64,000 nucleotides of DNA from an uncultured SAR86 cluster bacterium (GCA_902591925.1 CACJCN010000002.1:1-64000), one strand, 5' to 3'. Shown: positions 44,564 to 54,683, numbered from the stretch's first letter. Notes: generated from the letters alone by a model not told the origin. Numbers and translations are program-made.

Positions 44564-45322
44564 ATGAATTCTCTTGAATTATTGGCTTTAAATAATTTTC
44601 CTTTAGTTGAACCAGGTGATGACTTGCCATCAATTATATTTGATTCCATTAAAAACAATAAATTGATAATTAATGACAACGACATTGTTGTTATAGCTCA
44701 AAAAATAGTATCAAAAGCTGAAAATAGATATATAAATTTGAAAACAATAGAAATATCTGAGGAGGCTAAAGATTTATCAAAAAAACTGAATAAAGATCAA
44801 GGATTAGTTCAAGCCATAATAAATGAATCAAATAGAATACTTTCTACAAAAAAAAATGTAATAATTGTTGAGCATAAATTAGGATTTATAAATATTAATG
44901 CAGGCATAGACCTTTCAAATGTTCCTGACGAAAATCTTGGTCTCTTATTACCTAAAAACCCCAAAAAAAGTGCAAAAGATATTCAAAAAAATTTATCAAA
45001 AAAATTAAATAAAAAAATATCAATAATAATTACTGACTCAATGACTAGACCCTATAGATCAGGTGTAATCAATTTTGCATTAGCAAGTCATAACATCCAG
45101 AGTCTTGTCGATCTCAAAGGCAAAAAAGATATTTATGGAAAAAAACTTAGAGGAACTGAAGTAGCTGTTGCTGATGAACTGGCATCTGCAGCAGGTCTAT
45201 TAATGGGCCAAAGTAATGAAAAAAAGCCTGTTGTTTTAATCAAAGGTTTCAAACAAGATAGTTCTGAAACAAACAATGCATTTGATTTGATTGTCACTGA
45301 AAAAGAAGATCTATACAGGTAA
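44564..45322 (+). CDS. cofE: Coenzyme F420-0:L-glutamate ligase
   Basis: A 252-residue CofE/FbiB-N family ligase: DNDIVVIAQKIVSKAENRYINLKTI (about 38-62), KNVIIVEHKLGFININAGIDLSNV (about 97-120), SIIITDSMTRPYRSGVINFALASHNI (about 149-174), YGKKLRGTEVAVADELASAAGLLMGQ (about 188-213) and VVLIKGF. These are the GTP/metal and F420-0 site motifs of CofE. It would add glutamates to F420-0. No cofC, cofD or cofGH/fbiC homologue is in the window, and F420 is unusual in Gammaproteobacteria, so it may act on another substrate or belong to a scattered F420 set. Confidence 0.9.
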   Translation: MNSLELLALNNFPLVEPGDDLPSIIFDSIKNNKLIINDNDIVVIAQKIVSKAENRYINLKTIEISEEAKDLSKKLNKDQGLVQAIINESNRILSTKKNVIIVEHKLGFININAGIDLSNVPDENLGLLLPKNPKKSAKDIQKNLSKKLNKKISIIITDSMTRPYRSGVINFALASHNIQSLVDLKGKKDIYGKKLRGTEVAVADELASAAGLLMGQSNEKKPVVLIKGFKQDSSETNNAFDLIVTEKEDLYR

Positions 45323-45345
45323 TATTTGAAATATATAATTAACAA

Positions 45346-46089
45346 ATGAAATTAAGCGTAAACCTTAATAAAATTGCTCTTCTTAGAAACGCAAGAGGCG
45401 AGAATTATCCTAATATAGAATACTTTGCCAATAAGGCTATTGATCTTGGAGTTGATGGGTTAACACTTCATCCAAGACCTGATCATAGACATGCAACCAG
45501 TGATGATGTCATTAATATTTCTAAATTAACAAAGGCTAGGGGTGTTGAGTTCAATATTGAAGGAAATCCATTTTCAAAACCAAATAAAGAATTCATTGGT
45601 TTTTGTGAATTGACTGAAATCATAAAGCCTGAACAAATAACCTTAGTTCCTGATGCTATTGATCAAATAACTTCTGATCATGGATGGTCTTCTGGTTCAC
45701 ATGATTCAGAATTAAAAAACTTGATACTTTTACTAAAAGAAAACTCAAATGATGCCCAAATTAGTTTATTTATTGATAATATTGAAGGTGTAGACTATGC
45801 GGCTGAAATGGGTGCTAATTTGGTAGAAATTCATACCGGTGCTTTTGCTAAAGCTATAAATGATGAAAATTTATCTATAATAGATGAAATAAAAAAAATT
45901 ATTGATCATGCTATAAGTTTAAATTTAAAAATCAATGCAGGTCATGATTTAAATCTAAATAACTTACATTATTTAGTTGAAATGGGTAATATTAATGAGG
46001 TATCTATAGGACATGCAATTATAGTAGACTCTCTTCATTATGGTTTTGAGGAAACAATATCTAAATATTTAGAAATTATTAGGAAATAA
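45346..46089 (+). CDS. pdxJ: Pyridoxine 5'-phosphate synthase
   Basis: A 247-residue PdxJ: SVNLNKIALLRNARG (about 4-18), VDGLTLHPRPDHRHATSDDV (catalytic His region), EFNIEGNPF, LVPDAIDQITSDHGW, LFIDNIEGVDYAAEMGANLVEIHTGAFAKA and INAGHDLNLNNLHYLVEMGNINEVSIGHAIIVDSLHYG. It closes the pyridoxine ring for vitamin B6. One base separates it from the glutaredoxin gene. Confidence 0.96.
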   Translation: MKLSVNLNKIALLRNARGENYPNIEYFANKAIDLGVDGLTLHPRPDHRHATSDDVINISKLTKARGVEFNIEGNPFSKPNKEFIGFCELTEIIKPEQITLVPDAIDQITSDHGWSSGSHDSELKNLILLLKENSNDAQISLFIDNIEGVDYAAEMGANLVEIHTGAFAKAINDENLSIIDEIKKIIDHAISLNLKINAGHDLNLNNLHYLVEMGNINEVSIGHAIIVDSLHYGFEETISKYLEIIRK

Positions 46090-46090
46090 T

Positions 46091-46405
46091 ATGGATATAG
46101 AAGAAAAACTTAAAGAACAAATTAAAGAGAATGACATATTGATTTATATGAAAGGTACTCCGTATGAACCAAGATGTGGTTTTTCAGCAAGAACTGTTCA
46201 AACATTGATTGAATGCGAATCACAATTTAGTTATGTAGATGTATTAGAAAATGACGATGTCAGAGCAGCATTGCCAAAAGTTTCAGATTGGCCAACCTTC
46301 CCACAGGTATTTATTAAGGGAAATCTTGTAGGAGGTGCTGATATTATTGCTCAAATGCATGAAAATGGTGAGTTAAAAAAACTCATAGATTCAGAAGTGT
46401 CTTAA
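46091..46405 (+). CDS. grxD: Monothiol CGFS glutaredoxin (Grx4)
   Basis: A 104-residue monothiol glutaredoxin with the active site RCGFSART (Cys at about 29), the preceding KGTP motif, WPTFPQVFIKGNLVGGADIIAQM. Carries Fe-S clusters with BolA proteins such as that at 18.5 kb. Overlaps the stop of the convergent rnt gene. Confidence 0.95.
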   Translation: MDIEEKLKEQIKENDILIYMKGTPYEPRCGFSARTVQTLIECESQFSYVDVLENDDVRAALPKVSDWPTFPQVFIKGNLVGGADIIAQMHENGELKKLIDSEVS

Positions 46406-47028
46406 AAATCAAAATTATTAATAATTTTACAGAAAACTTCAGCTGTCACTTTAGTATCATATGCAGCAGAATGAGCTTCATCATTATCGTATTCAATTGA
46501 CAACTTTTCGCATATTCTAGCAAGAACAGTTTGGCCTGTTGCAAGGACACCTAAAGAAACAGTGTCTATTACAGAAAACTTATGAAATGGAGTTTTTTTT
46601 ATGTTATTCCTTATTACAGATGCATCTAGAAAAGATTTGTCAAAATGTGCATTATGACCAACTAATATTGCTCTTGAGCATTCATATTTATTTCTCGCTT
46701 TATTAATAGTTTTAAATAAATCTTGAAGAGCATCTTTTTCAAGAATAGCTTTCCTTAATGGATGATCTAACTTAATTTTTGTAAATTCAAGCGATTCCTT
46801 TTCAACAATAGATCCTTCAAAAGGCTGAATATGATGTCTAAATGTTTCGCCAGGTATAAATTTATTATCTTTTTCCTCAATGAGGGTAATGGCAATCTCT
46901 AAAATTGCATTCATTTCTGGATCAAAACCCCCAGTTTCAATATCTACAACTACAGGAAGATATTTTCTAAATCTATTTTTTAACACCAAGTTTTTCTTGT
47001 AATTTTGAATTTGAAGTTGTGTAACCAA
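46402..47028 (-). CDS. rnt: Ribonuclease T
   Basis: A 3'-5' exonuclease of the DEDD family: VVDIETGGFDPEMNAILEIAITLI (DxE), GHNAHFDKSFLDAS (D), AHSAAYDTKVTAEVF (H-x4-D, about 185-199), with FRHHIQPFEG and PFHKFSVIDTVSLGVLATGQTVLARICE. It trims the 3' ends of tRNAs and rRNAs. The start is uncertain: the ATG at 47028 overlaps the upstream oxidoreductase gene by 56 bases; the GTG at 46986 would overlap by 14 and give a more usual N-terminus. Confidence 0.92.
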   Translation of the reverse strand: MVTQLQIQNYKKNLVLKNRFRKYLPVVVDIETGGFDPEMNAILEIAITLIEEKDNKFIPGETFRHHIQPFEGSIVEKESLEFTKIKLDHPLRKAILEKDALQDLFKTINKARNKYECSRAILVGHNAHFDKSFLDASVIRNNIKKTPFHKFSVIDTVSLGVLATGQTVLARICEKLSIEYDNDEAHSAAYDTKVTAEVFCKIINNFDF

Positions 47029-48010
47029 AAGGGACTCTTTCTCCGGGATAGATCCTTTTGTAGGCTTCTTGAACTGCTAATGTAGTTTCATGAAATCCAG
47101 ATAAAATTAAATCAAGTTTTCCAGGATAGTCATTGATATCTCCAACAGCAAATATTCCTTCTTTTGATGTTTGATAGTTTTCTGTATTTACTTTAATTTT
47201 TTTTCCGTTTAAATCAATATTCCAATCAAGTATTGGACCAAGTTTTTTATTTAGACCAAAAAGAAATAATAATTCATCTGCTTCATAAGACTCAATTTCA
47301 TTAGTTTCAAAGTTTTTTAAAGTTATAGAATCAACTTTTTTATCTCCAATAATTGAATCAATAAGATATGGAGTAAGTAAATTAACTTTATTTTCTTTCA
47401 CTAAATTTCTCATGAGCTCTTCAGTATGTTGTGCTCCTCTAAAAGCATCTCTTCTGTGAACTAGGCATATAGATTTTGCAATCTTAGATAATTCAACTGT
47501 CCAATCAAGTGCTGAATCACCGCCACCAAATATAAAAATATTTTTATCTTTATATTTGTCAACAGACCTAACTGCATATTCAACACCATTTGTAAGAAAC
47601 TTATCTGGATCTTCAATATTTGGAGGTCTCCTTGGCTCAAAAGATCCAGCTCCAGCTGCAATAAAAATATTTTTTGAAAAAAATTCTTTTTCTTCAGTTG
47701 TTTTAACTTTCCAAAAATTATCATCTTCATATTCAATTTCTTCAATTGAATCGACTCTTTCTGAAAGATGTAATTCATAGTCAAAAGGCTTAATTTGTTC
47801 TAAAAGGGCGTCAACATGTTCTTGAGCAGTTTGAAACGGAACACCTGGAATATCGTATATTGGTTTTTCAGGATATAACTCAGCACATTGACCCCCAGGT
47901 TTATCAAGATTATCAATAAGTGTGCAATTTAATCCAAGTAATCCAGCTTCAAAGACTGTAAATAATCCAACTGGACCTGCGCCAATTATAATTATGTCAG
48001 TTTTAACCAT
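46973..48010 (-). CDS. Ferredoxin--NADP+ reductase, thioredoxin-reductase-like (YumC type)
   Basis: A 345-residue flavoprotein: FAD motif IIIGAGPVGLFTVFEAGLLG (about 6-25), NLDKPGGQCAELYPEKPIYDIPG, NADP motif IFGGGDSALDWTVELSK (about 155-171), VHRRDAFRGA and a C-terminal GIFAVGDINDYPGKLDLILSGFHET. It lacks the CxxC of thioredoxin reductase, as expected of YumC-type ferredoxin/flavodoxin reductases. It shares a base with the metG stop, forming a minus operon metG-fnr-rnt. Confidence 0.9.
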   Translation of the reverse strand: MVKTDIIIIGAGPVGLFTVFEAGLLGLNCTLIDNLDKPGGQCAELYPEKPIYDIPGVPFQTAQEHVDALLEQIKPFDYELHLSERVDSIEEIEYEDDNFWKVKTTEEKEFFSKNIFIAAGAGSFEPRRPPNIEDPDKFLTNGVEYAVRSVDKYKDKNIFIFGGGDSALDWTVELSKIAKSICLVHRRDAFRGAQHTEELMRNLVKENKVNLLTPYLIDSIIGDKKVDSITLKNFETNEIESYEADELLFLFGLNKKLGPILDWNIDLNGKKIKVNTENYQTSKEGIFAVGDINDYPGKLDLILSGFHETTLAVQEAYKRIYPGERVPFGYTTSNSKLQEKLGVKK

Positions 48011-49962
48011 TATCTTACCTTCATCCCAGGTTTTGCACCTTCATCTGGTGAAACTAAATAAATACCATCATCATTACTAGAGGCAAGTACCATTCCCTCA
48101 GATATTCCAAATTTCATTTTTCTCGGCTCTAAATTATTGACTAAAACAATATACTTATCAGTAAGATCTTCAGGCTTGTAAGCACTTTTAATTCCAGCAA
48201 ATACATTTCTTGTTCCTAAATCTCCAACATCTAAAGTTAGTTGAAGCAACTTATCAGCTCCTTCAACGTCATCTGCCTTGATAATTTTAGCAACTCTTAA
48301 ATCAACAGCTGAAAATTGATCAATATTAATTAAATTTACATTATCCATATTTTCTTCCTCAGGAATTATTAATTTTTCAAGCCTATTAAGCAATGGTTTG
48401 TAATCATTTATTTTTGTTATTTCATCATCAACATTATTAATTGAAACTTTTTTAATATTTAAGAATTTAAATGCTTCATTGGTAATACTGGGTATGATTG
48501 GATGAAGATATAAAGATAAAATATAAAAAGCTTTTATTGCAGTTGAACTAATATCAACTGCTTCTTCAATTTCTTTTTTCCATGGAGTTTGCTCATTTAT
48601 ATATTTATTAACATCATCAGCCAAATCCATGATATTTCTAACTAATTTTGAGTATTCTCTAGATTCATATAAGGATACAATTTCATCTTTTTTAGACGCT
48701 AAATTATCAAGAATATTGTTATCAATATTTGTTGATAAGATATTATTATTTTTCTTTAAGAATGACGAAGATCTTGATGCAATGTTTAAGTACTTGCCAA
48801 CTAAATCAGAATTAATCCTTTGAACATAATCATCAAAATTTAAATCTATATCCTCAACTTTGTTATTAAGTTTAGCTGCAAAGTAATATCTCAAAGTTTC
48901 AGGATTTGTAATCTCAGCAAATTCTTTTGCTAATATACCTGTACCTTTTGACTTAGACATTTTTTCACCATTTATGGTTAAAAAACCATGAACATTTATT
49001 CCACTTGGTAATTTGAGGTTTGCTGCACTCAATAACGCTGGCCAAAATAATCCATGAAAATAAGCAATATCCTTTCCAATAAAATGATAAATCTCATATT
49101 TGGAATTTTCTGACCACAAATCTTTCATATTCAATTTATTTTTTTCTGCCCAGTTAGAGATTGATGCTAAATAACCTATAGGTGCATCTACCCACACATA
49201 AAAGTATTTATTCTCTTCTCCAGGTATTTCAAAACCAAAATAGGGCGCATCTCTAGAAATATCCCATTTTTTTAAGTCATCATTTAGCCATTCGTTTAAC
49301 TTATTTTTAATTGATTCTTGAAGATCTACATTTTTTAAAAAATCTTTAAGCATTTTATTCTTTTGAGGCAGATCAAAAAATATATGCTCACTTTCTTTCT
49401 TAATTGGAACTGTATTTGAGATAATCGATATTGGTTTTTTAACATCAAGTACATTATATGAAGCTCCACATACACCACAATTGTCACCATTCTGATCTTC
49501 AGCACCACATTTTGGGCATGTTCCTTTAATAAACCTATCGGAAAGAAACATTTCTTCTTTTTCGTCATAGTATTGTTCAATATTTGCTTTAGAAATTAAA
49601 TTATTATTTTTGGCGCATTCATATATATATTCTGAATATTTTCTATTTTCATCACTATGTGTTGAGTAAAAATTTGCAAAATTTATTCCATAAAGTTCAT
49701 ATGAGGATTTATGGTCCTTATAAACATCAGAAATTAATTCTTCTGGTTTTATACCAATTTCATTAGCTTTCAACATAACTGGTGTTCCATGAGTATCATC
49801 AGCACAAAAGAATAGGCATTCGTTACCATTAAAGTTTTGAAATCTAGTCCAAATATCTGTTTGAACAGCTTCAAGAATATGTCCTAAGTGCAGTGGTGCA
49901 TTTGCATAAGGCAAAGCTTGGGTGACAAGTATTTTTCTTTTAGTTTTTTTAGAATTGTCCAT
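48010..49962 (-). CDS. metG: Methionyl-tRNA synthetase
   Basis: A 650-residue class I synthetase: [23 protein letters not shown] (HIGH motif), zinc knuckle [18 protein letters not shown] (about 143-160), KMSKSKGTG (KMSKS, about 337-345), anticodon-binding domain and a C-terminal tRNA-binding OB domain ([31 protein letters not shown], about 550-580). It is divergent from mrp, as in many Gammaproteobacteria. Confidence 0.97.
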   Translation of the reverse strand: MDNSKKTKRKILVTQALPYANAPLHLGHILEAVQTDIWTRFQNFNGNECLFFCADDTHGTPVMLKANEIGIKPEELISDVYKDHKSSYELYGINFANFYSTHSDENRKYSEYIYECAKNNNLISKANIEQYYDEKEEMFLSDRFIKGTCPKCGAEDQNGDNCGVCGASYNVLDVKKPISIISNTVPIKKESEHIFFDLPQKNKMLKDFLKNVDLQESIKNKLNEWLNDDLKKWDISRDAPYFGFEIPGEENKYFYVWVDAPIGYLASISNWAEKNKLNMKDLWSENSKYEIYHFIGKDIAYFHGLFWPALLSAANLKLPSGINVHGFLTINGEKMSKSKGTGILAKEFAEITNPETLRYYFAAKLNNKVEDIDLNFDDYVQRINSDLVGKYLNIASRSSSFLKKNNNILSTNIDNNILDNLASKKDEIVSLYESREYSKLVRNIMDLADDVNKYINEQTPWKKEIEEAVDISSTAIKAFYILSLYLHPIIPSITNEAFKFLNIKKVSINNVDDEITKINDYKPLLNRLEKLIIPEEENMDNVNLINIDQFSAVDLRVAKIIKADDVEGADKLLQLTLDVGDLGTRNVFAGIKSAYKPEDLTDKYIVLVNNLEPRKMKFGISEGMVLASSNDDGIYLVSPDEGAKPGMKVR

Positions 49963-49998
49963 TTAATAACTGTATTATATGTGAAAAAATTACTTAAT

Positions 49999-50673
49999 AT
50001 GCCTATAAAAAAAATAATTGCATTCGGTTCTGCTAAAGGCGGAGTTGGCAAAAGTTCAATTACAGCATCTCTAGCACTTAGCCTATCTAAGCATAAAAAA
50101 ATAGGTATATTGGATGCAGACGTTTATGGACCTAATCAAAATATATTATTTAATCTGGATACAAAAAACGAAATTGTAGATAAACAAATCATACCGATTA
50201 CAAAGAAAGGTATAAAGATTATATCTATGGGAAATATCATGAATTATGAAGATGCAGCTGTATGGAGAGGTCCTATGTTAAGTGGCGCTATTAAGAAGCT
50301 AGTTCATGATACAAAATGGGGTGAATTGGATTATCTATTGATTGATATGCCTCCTGGCACTGGCGATGTATATCTAACTATTTTTAATGAACTTTCAATA
50401 GATGAATTTATTTTGATTACAACACCTAATATTTTAGCAAATTCAGATCTTCAAAAAACTATCACAATGTTAAAAAAACTAAATATAAAAATTTTTGGAT
50501 ATATTTCTAACAATATTTTTAATGTAAAAGATCAAAATAACAGCATATTAATTTCTGATAACATTAATCATCTTGGTACATATAAATTTGATAAAAACCT
50601 ACATGATTTTAATTTAGATTATAATTCTGAAATAACAGAGGAGATATCTAAAAGAATTTTGTCAGATACATAG
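49999..50673 (+). CDS. mrp: Mrp/ApbC-family P-loop ATPase, without CxxC
   Basis: A 224-residue Mrp/NBP35-type ATPase, an Fe-S scaffold/carrier in the cytoplasm. Walker A AFGSAKGGVGKSS (about 8-20), GILDADVYGPN, IISMGNIMNYEDAAVWRGPML, YLLIDMPPGTGDVYL. It starts straight at the ATPase domain and has no N-terminal MIP18 domain. The CxxC normally used to hold the bridging cluster is absent from the C-terminus, so Fe-S transfer is doubtful. I use the ATG at 49999; longer frames run back into metG. Confidence 0.92.
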   Translation: MPIKKIIAFGSAKGGVGKSSITASLALSLSKHKKIGILDADVYGPNQNILFNLDTKNEIVDKQIIPITKKGIKIISMGNIMNYEDAAVWRGPMLSGAIKKLVHDTKWGELDYLLIDMPPGTGDVYLTIFNELSIDEFILITTPNILANSDLQKTITMLKKLNIKIFGYISNNIFNVKDQNNSILISDNINHLGTYKFDKNLHDFNLDYNSEITEEISKRILSDT

Positions 50674-50679
50674 TTAATT

Positions 50680-51378
50680 GTGAAATATTTATATTTATTT
50701 ACTCTTGTCTTTTCTTTTAATTATTTAATAGCAGATGAGGTAAGAGACCCATATGAAAACTTCAATAGAAAAACTTTTGAATTTAATGAAAAGTTAGATG
50801 AAAATATTTTAAAGCCAGTTGCTAGGACATATTCAAAATTTCCGCCCAAAATTAAGATCGGTGTATCAAATTTTTTCAACAATCTTGAGGATGTTGAAAC
50901 TTCCATTAATCAATTTCTACAAGGCAAACCAAAAAAATCTATAAATGATTTTTCAAGATTTTTAATAAATTCAACAATTGGATTGGGTGGGTTTATTGAC
51001 GTTGCCTCAAAAATTGGACTCGAAAGACATGAAGAAGATTTCGGACAAACTCTAGCTGTATGGGGTGTAGGACAGGGTCCTTACATAATGTTACCTGGAT
51101 TAGGACCATCAACTTTAAGGGATACATTAAGTAGGCCCGTATCATCTTTTTCATCAGTTACATTTCATATGACTGATACCGATGTAAACATTACCCTAAA
51201 AACTATTGATGCAATTGAAACTAGAGAGAGATTGTTGGATGTTGAATCGTTACTGTCTGGTGACAAATATTCATTTGTAAAAGACGCCTATATTCAATCA
51301 ATTAATTATGAAATTGCAGATGGTATTGATGTTCAAGATGATTTTATCGATGATATGGAAGATTTTTTAATAGACTAA
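50680..51378 (+). CDS. mlaA: MlaA/VacJ-family phospholipid transport protein, no lipobox
   Basis: A 232-residue MlaA: DPYENFNRKTFEFNEKLDENILKPVARTY (about 23-51), FFNNLEDVETSINQFLQGKPKKSINDFSRFLINSTIGLGGFIDVASKIGL and DFGQTLAVWGVGQGPYIMLPGLGPSTLRD. MlaA removes phospholipids from the outer leaflet. It has a signal peptide (about 1-18) but no Cys anywhere, so it is not a lipoprotein as in Escherichia coli. Starts with GTG six bases after the mrp stop. Confidence 0.93.
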   Translation: MKYLYLFTLVFSFNYLIADEVRDPYENFNRKTFEFNEKLDENILKPVARTYSKFPPKIKIGVSNFFNNLEDVETSINQFLQGKPKKSINDFSRFLINSTIGLGGFIDVASKIGLERHEEDFGQTLAVWGVGQGPYIMLPGLGPSTLRDTLSRPVSSFSSVTFHMTDTDVNITLKTIDAIETRERLLDVESLLSGDKYSFVKDAYIQSINYEIADGIDVQDDFIDDMEDFLID

Positions 51379-52335
51379 AAGATCTTCAAGTTCATTTTTA
51401 TGATTTTTCAAACTATTATCTCTAATGACTTCCAGAATTTTTACTCTAAAAGACTTAGCATATTTGTCTCCTCTAGATAAACCAAACAAATGCTTCATCA
51501 TCCTGCTTAGATTGTGACCATTTTGAATTTGTTTCTCAACATATTCTAAATATAGATTAAGTACTTCTTTTTTTGAATTTATTGATGAATCAAGTTTATA
51601 AAACCTTGGTTCAATATCTTTTAACATAAATGGATTATCGTATGCGGCTCTTCCAATCATAACTCCATCAACTTTATTTAAATGATGCGAAGAATCATCA
51701 AGATTCTTAATTCCACCATTTATTATTATCTCAAGATCAGGAAAGTCATTTTTTAACCTATAGACATAATCATATTTTAAAGGAGGTATGTTTCTATTTT
51801 GACGTGGGCTAAGTCCTTTTAAAATGCCATTTCTGGCATGTATTATAAAAACTTTAATTCCTGATTGTTTAACGATTGAAACAAAGTTATAAAGAAATTC
51901 ATAATCCTCATTATCATCAATACCAAGCCTACATTTAATAGAAACTGGAATACTTACCGAATTTTGCATATTTGATAAGCATTCAGATACTAAGTCTGGC
52001 TCAAGCATTAAACATGCTCCAAACTTTCCTTTTTGAACTCTATCAGATGGACATCCTACATTAAGATTTATTTCGTCATAACCGAATTGTTCACATTTTT
52101 TTGAGCATTCAATAAGATCTGAAACGTTGGAGCCGCCCAATTGAACACCTACAGGATGTTCTTCTTCATTGAATTTTAACTGATCAAAGCATTTACCATA
52201 TACCAATGAACCTGTTGCAATCATTTCGGTATATAAAAAAACTTTTTTTGATATTAAACGCAATAAAAAACGATCATGCATATCTGTGTATTGCATCATT
52301 GGAGCGACGCAAAACTTTCTATCCAAAGCTTTCAT
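51367..52335 (-). CDS. dusA: tRNA-dihydrouridine(20/20a) synthase
   Basis: A 322-residue DusA: FCVAPMMQYTDMHDRFLLRLI (about 8-28), EMIATGSLVYGK, LQLGGSN-like VGVQLGGSN, INLNVGCPSDRVQKGKFGACLM with catalytic Cys (about 97), FIIHARNGILKGLSPRQNRNIPPLKYDYVY and INGGIKNLDD. The KGLSPRQNRNIPPL block separates DusA from DusB/C. It reduces U20/U20a in tRNA with FMN. Minus operon with nhaB; overlaps mlaA by 12 bases. Confidence 0.95.
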   Translation of the reverse strand: MKALDRKFCVAPMMQYTDMHDRFLLRLISKKVFLYTEMIATGSLVYGKCFDQLKFNEEEHPVGVQLGGSNVSDLIECSKKCEQFGYDEINLNVGCPSDRVQKGKFGACLMLEPDLVSECLSNMQNSVSIPVSIKCRLGIDDNEDYEFLYNFVSIVKQSGIKVFIIHARNGILKGLSPRQNRNIPPLKYDYVYRLKNDFPDLEIIINGGIKNLDDSSHHLNKVDGVMIGRAAYDNPFMLKDIEPRFYKLDSSINSKKEVLNLYLEYVEKQIQNGHNLSRMMKHLFGLSRGDKYAKSFRVKILEVIRDNSLKNHKNELEDLLVY

Positions 52336-53846
52336 TATAGAAATAAATTAATTGCTGTGTACCCGACGATTGATAAAACTATTGTGTATGGTAGTGCCAT
52401 ATATACCATTCTTAAATAGGAGAGATTAATTAGTGGTGCAAGTGAAGATGTTAATAAAAATAAAAAGGCAGCTTGACCATTTGGTGTTGCAACACTTGGA
52501 ATATTTGTACCAGTATTAATTGCAATAGCAAGGTTATTAAACTGTGTTTCAGTAATAACTCCACTATCAAAAGCACTTTTGACTTCATTGATATAAATTG
52601 TTGCAACAAATACATTGTCACTTATTGCAGAAAGAAAACCATTTGCAACAAAGAACAGTGAAGGTTGAGTTGAAGGATCCTGTGATAATACATAATCAAT
52701 TACTGGAGAAAAAAGATGTTGATCATGAATAACACTTACAATTGCAAAAAACACCGCAAGTAATGCTGTAAAAGGTAGGGCCTCGTGAAATGCCTCACCT
52801 AAATGATGTTCTTCCGTGATACCTTTGAATGCAGTTAGCAAAATTATTACACTTAATCCAATTAGACCGACAGCAGCCAAATGTAATCCAAGAGCAATTA
52901 CAAGAAAAACCGCAACCAAAGACTCTACGAGAAGTTCTGCTCTATCTTTAGCTGTGATATTTTCCTCTCTGTATACTGAATAATCATTAAAGATTTCTCT
53001 TATGTTAGGTGGTAGCTGGTTGCCAAAACCAGCGATAGAAAATTTCTCAATGATAAAACATGTAAGAATACCTGCTACAAAAACAGGCATCGTTATCGGA
53101 GCCATTCTTAGGAAGAACTCAACAAACTCCCAACCAGCAATGGTAGCGATCAGTAAATTTTGTGGTTCTCCAACTAATGTACAAACACCACCCAAAGCAG
53201 TTCCAACTGCACCATGCATAACTAGATCTCTAAGAAAAGCTTTGAAGTCCTCTAATTCTTCTAGCTTCAAAGTATTTATTGACGAGTTAGCATGGTAATC
53301 ATGCGATTCATCAGAAAATGAGCCACCTGATGCTACAGCATGATAAATTCTGTAAAAGCCTATAGTTACTCCAATTAATACTGCTGTTACTGTAAGAGCA
53401 TCTAAAAAAGCAGATAAAACTGCAGCAGAAATACAAAATAAAAGCGATAGTAATGTTTTTGAACGAATGCTTAATAACAATTTAGTAAATATTGTTAACA
53501 TTAAGTTCTTCATAAAATAAATACCCGCTACCATGAAAACCAATAGTAGTATTACTTCTAAGTTATTTTCGATTTCATGAAATACAGATTTTGTTGAGGT
53601 TAAACCCATGACAATTGCTTCCAATGCAAGCAGGCCTCCTGGCTGGAGTGGATAACACTTTAAAGCTAAAGCCAATGTAAAGATAAACTGTAATAAAAAA
53701 ACCCATCCAATTATAAAATTTCCATCCAATCCCATAGAATTAAGTATCAATAATAATGGTGGGTTAATTATAAGAAAGGCTATTATGGTAGACTTGTACC
53801 ATCCTGGGGCATTGCCTAGAAATAATTTTTGGACTTCATTGAACAT
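52335..53846 (-). CDS. nhaB: Na+/H+ antiporter NhaB
   Basis: A 503-residue antiporter with about twelve helices. NhaB marks: [26 protein letters not shown] (about 9-34), [39 protein letters not shown] (about 145-164), [19 protein letters not shown], and [14 protein letters not shown] with [26 protein letters not shown] near 430-455. Exports Na+ in exchange for protons, suited to a marine organism. Confidence 0.95.
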   Translation of the reverse strand: MFNEVQKLFLGNAPGWYKSTIIAFLIINPPLLLILNSMGLDGNFIIGWVFLLQFIFTLALALKCYPLQPGGLLALEAIVMGLTSTKSVFHEIENNLEVILLLVFMVAGIYFMKNLMLTIFTKLLLSIRSKTLLSLLFCISAAVLSAFLDALTVTAVLIGVTIGFYRIYHAVASGGSFSDESHDYHANSSINTLKLEELEDFKAFLRDLVMHGAVGTALGGVCTLVGEPQNLLIATIAGWEFVEFFLRMAPITMPVFVAGILTCFIIEKFSIAGFGNQLPPNIREIFNDYSVYREENITAKDRAELLVESLVAVFLVIALGLHLAAVGLIGLSVIILLTAFKGITEEHHLGEAFHEALPFTALLAVFFAIVSVIHDQHLFSPVIDYVLSQDPSTQPSLFFVANGFLSAISDNVFVATIYINEVKSAFDSGVITETQFNNLAIAINTGTNIPSVATPNGQAAFLFLLTSSLAPLINLSYLRMVYMALPYTIVLSIVGYTAINLFL

Positions 53847-53870
53847 CAGGGTATTTTAAACTTATTTGTT

Positions 53871-54683
53871 ATGCATTTTAAAAGATTTTTAGAAATAAAT
53901 GATAAAGAAAATAATAAATTTATTATTTTTAAGAATAATAAAATATTTTACGAAACTGAAATAAAAACTTTTTTACTCGATAGCAACTATTTAGATATAG
54001 ATATTGATAATTCTATTGTCATTGGAATAGCTGAATCAGAAAGCAAAATCTATGCTGTTGATATTTCTAATTGTGAAAATGATATAAATATTGGTTATAA
54101 ATCACTTGTTGAATACGATGTTAGACATCTGTTAGCAATTTCTGAACCTGAAGATATTGTTTTAATGGGTAGGGCAAATCAATTATTACACTGGATAAGA
54201 AGTAATAAATATTCAGGCTATTCTGGTGAATTAAATAAATTTGATACAAACGAAGAATCATTAGTTTGTCCAACTACATCTACAATGATATATCCATCAA
54301 TAGCACCATGCGTATTAGCTATGGTAACTAGGGGTGACGAAATCTTATTAGCCAGAAATAATTTATTTCCAGAAGGCCTGTACAGTGTTTTGGCAGGTTT
54401 TGTAGAAGTATCAGAATCTGCGGAAGAAACAGTAAAACGAGAAGTTTTTGAAGAAGTGAATATTAAAGTTAAAAATCTTAAATATTATGGAAGTCAACCA
54501 TGGCCATTTCCCTCTCAATTGATGTTAGGATTTTCTTGTGAATACGATTCTGGTGAAATTAAAGTTGACGAAACTGAGATAGTTGAAGCTAATTGGTATA
54601 AATACAATGATTTGCCTTATGTTCCTCCAACGACGAGTTTATCTGGTTTATTAATTAATTCTTTTGTCGAGGATCATTCTTAG
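53871..54683 (+). CDS. nudC: NAD+/NADH pyrophosphatase NudC, zinc ribbon degenerate
   Basis: About 270 residues. The Nudix box GFVEVSESAEETVKREVFEEVNI (GX5EX7REUXEEXGU form) and SQPWPFPSQLM, the NudC signature, give the function: hydrolysis of NADH and removal of NAD caps from RNA. The zinc-ribbon site that normally reads CGYCG reads SGYSG (about 107-111), and the second CxxC reads CPTT. I use the ATG at 53871, which avoids overlapping the divergent nhaB start; a TTG at 53829 is in frame. Its 3' end overlaps the RNase E gene by 29 bases. Confidence 0.92.
   Translation: MHFKRFLEINDKENNKFIIFKNNKIFYETEIKTFLLDSNYLDIDIDNSIVIGIAESESKIYAVDISNCENDINIGYKSLVEYDVRHLLAISEPEDIVLMGRANQLLHWIRSNKYSGYSGELNKFDTNEESLVCPTTSTMIYPSIAPCVLAMVTRGDEILLARNNLFPEGLYSVLAGFVEVSESAEETVKREVFEEVNIKVKNLKYYGSQPWPFPSQLMLGFSCEYDSGEIKVDETEIVEANWYKYNDLPYVPPTTSLSGLLINSFVEDHS

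Noticed and set aside
49888-49998. N-terminal extension of Mrp into metG
   Set aside because: The extra residues resemble no Mrp domain and overlap metG on the other strand; the family core starts at the ATG at 49999.
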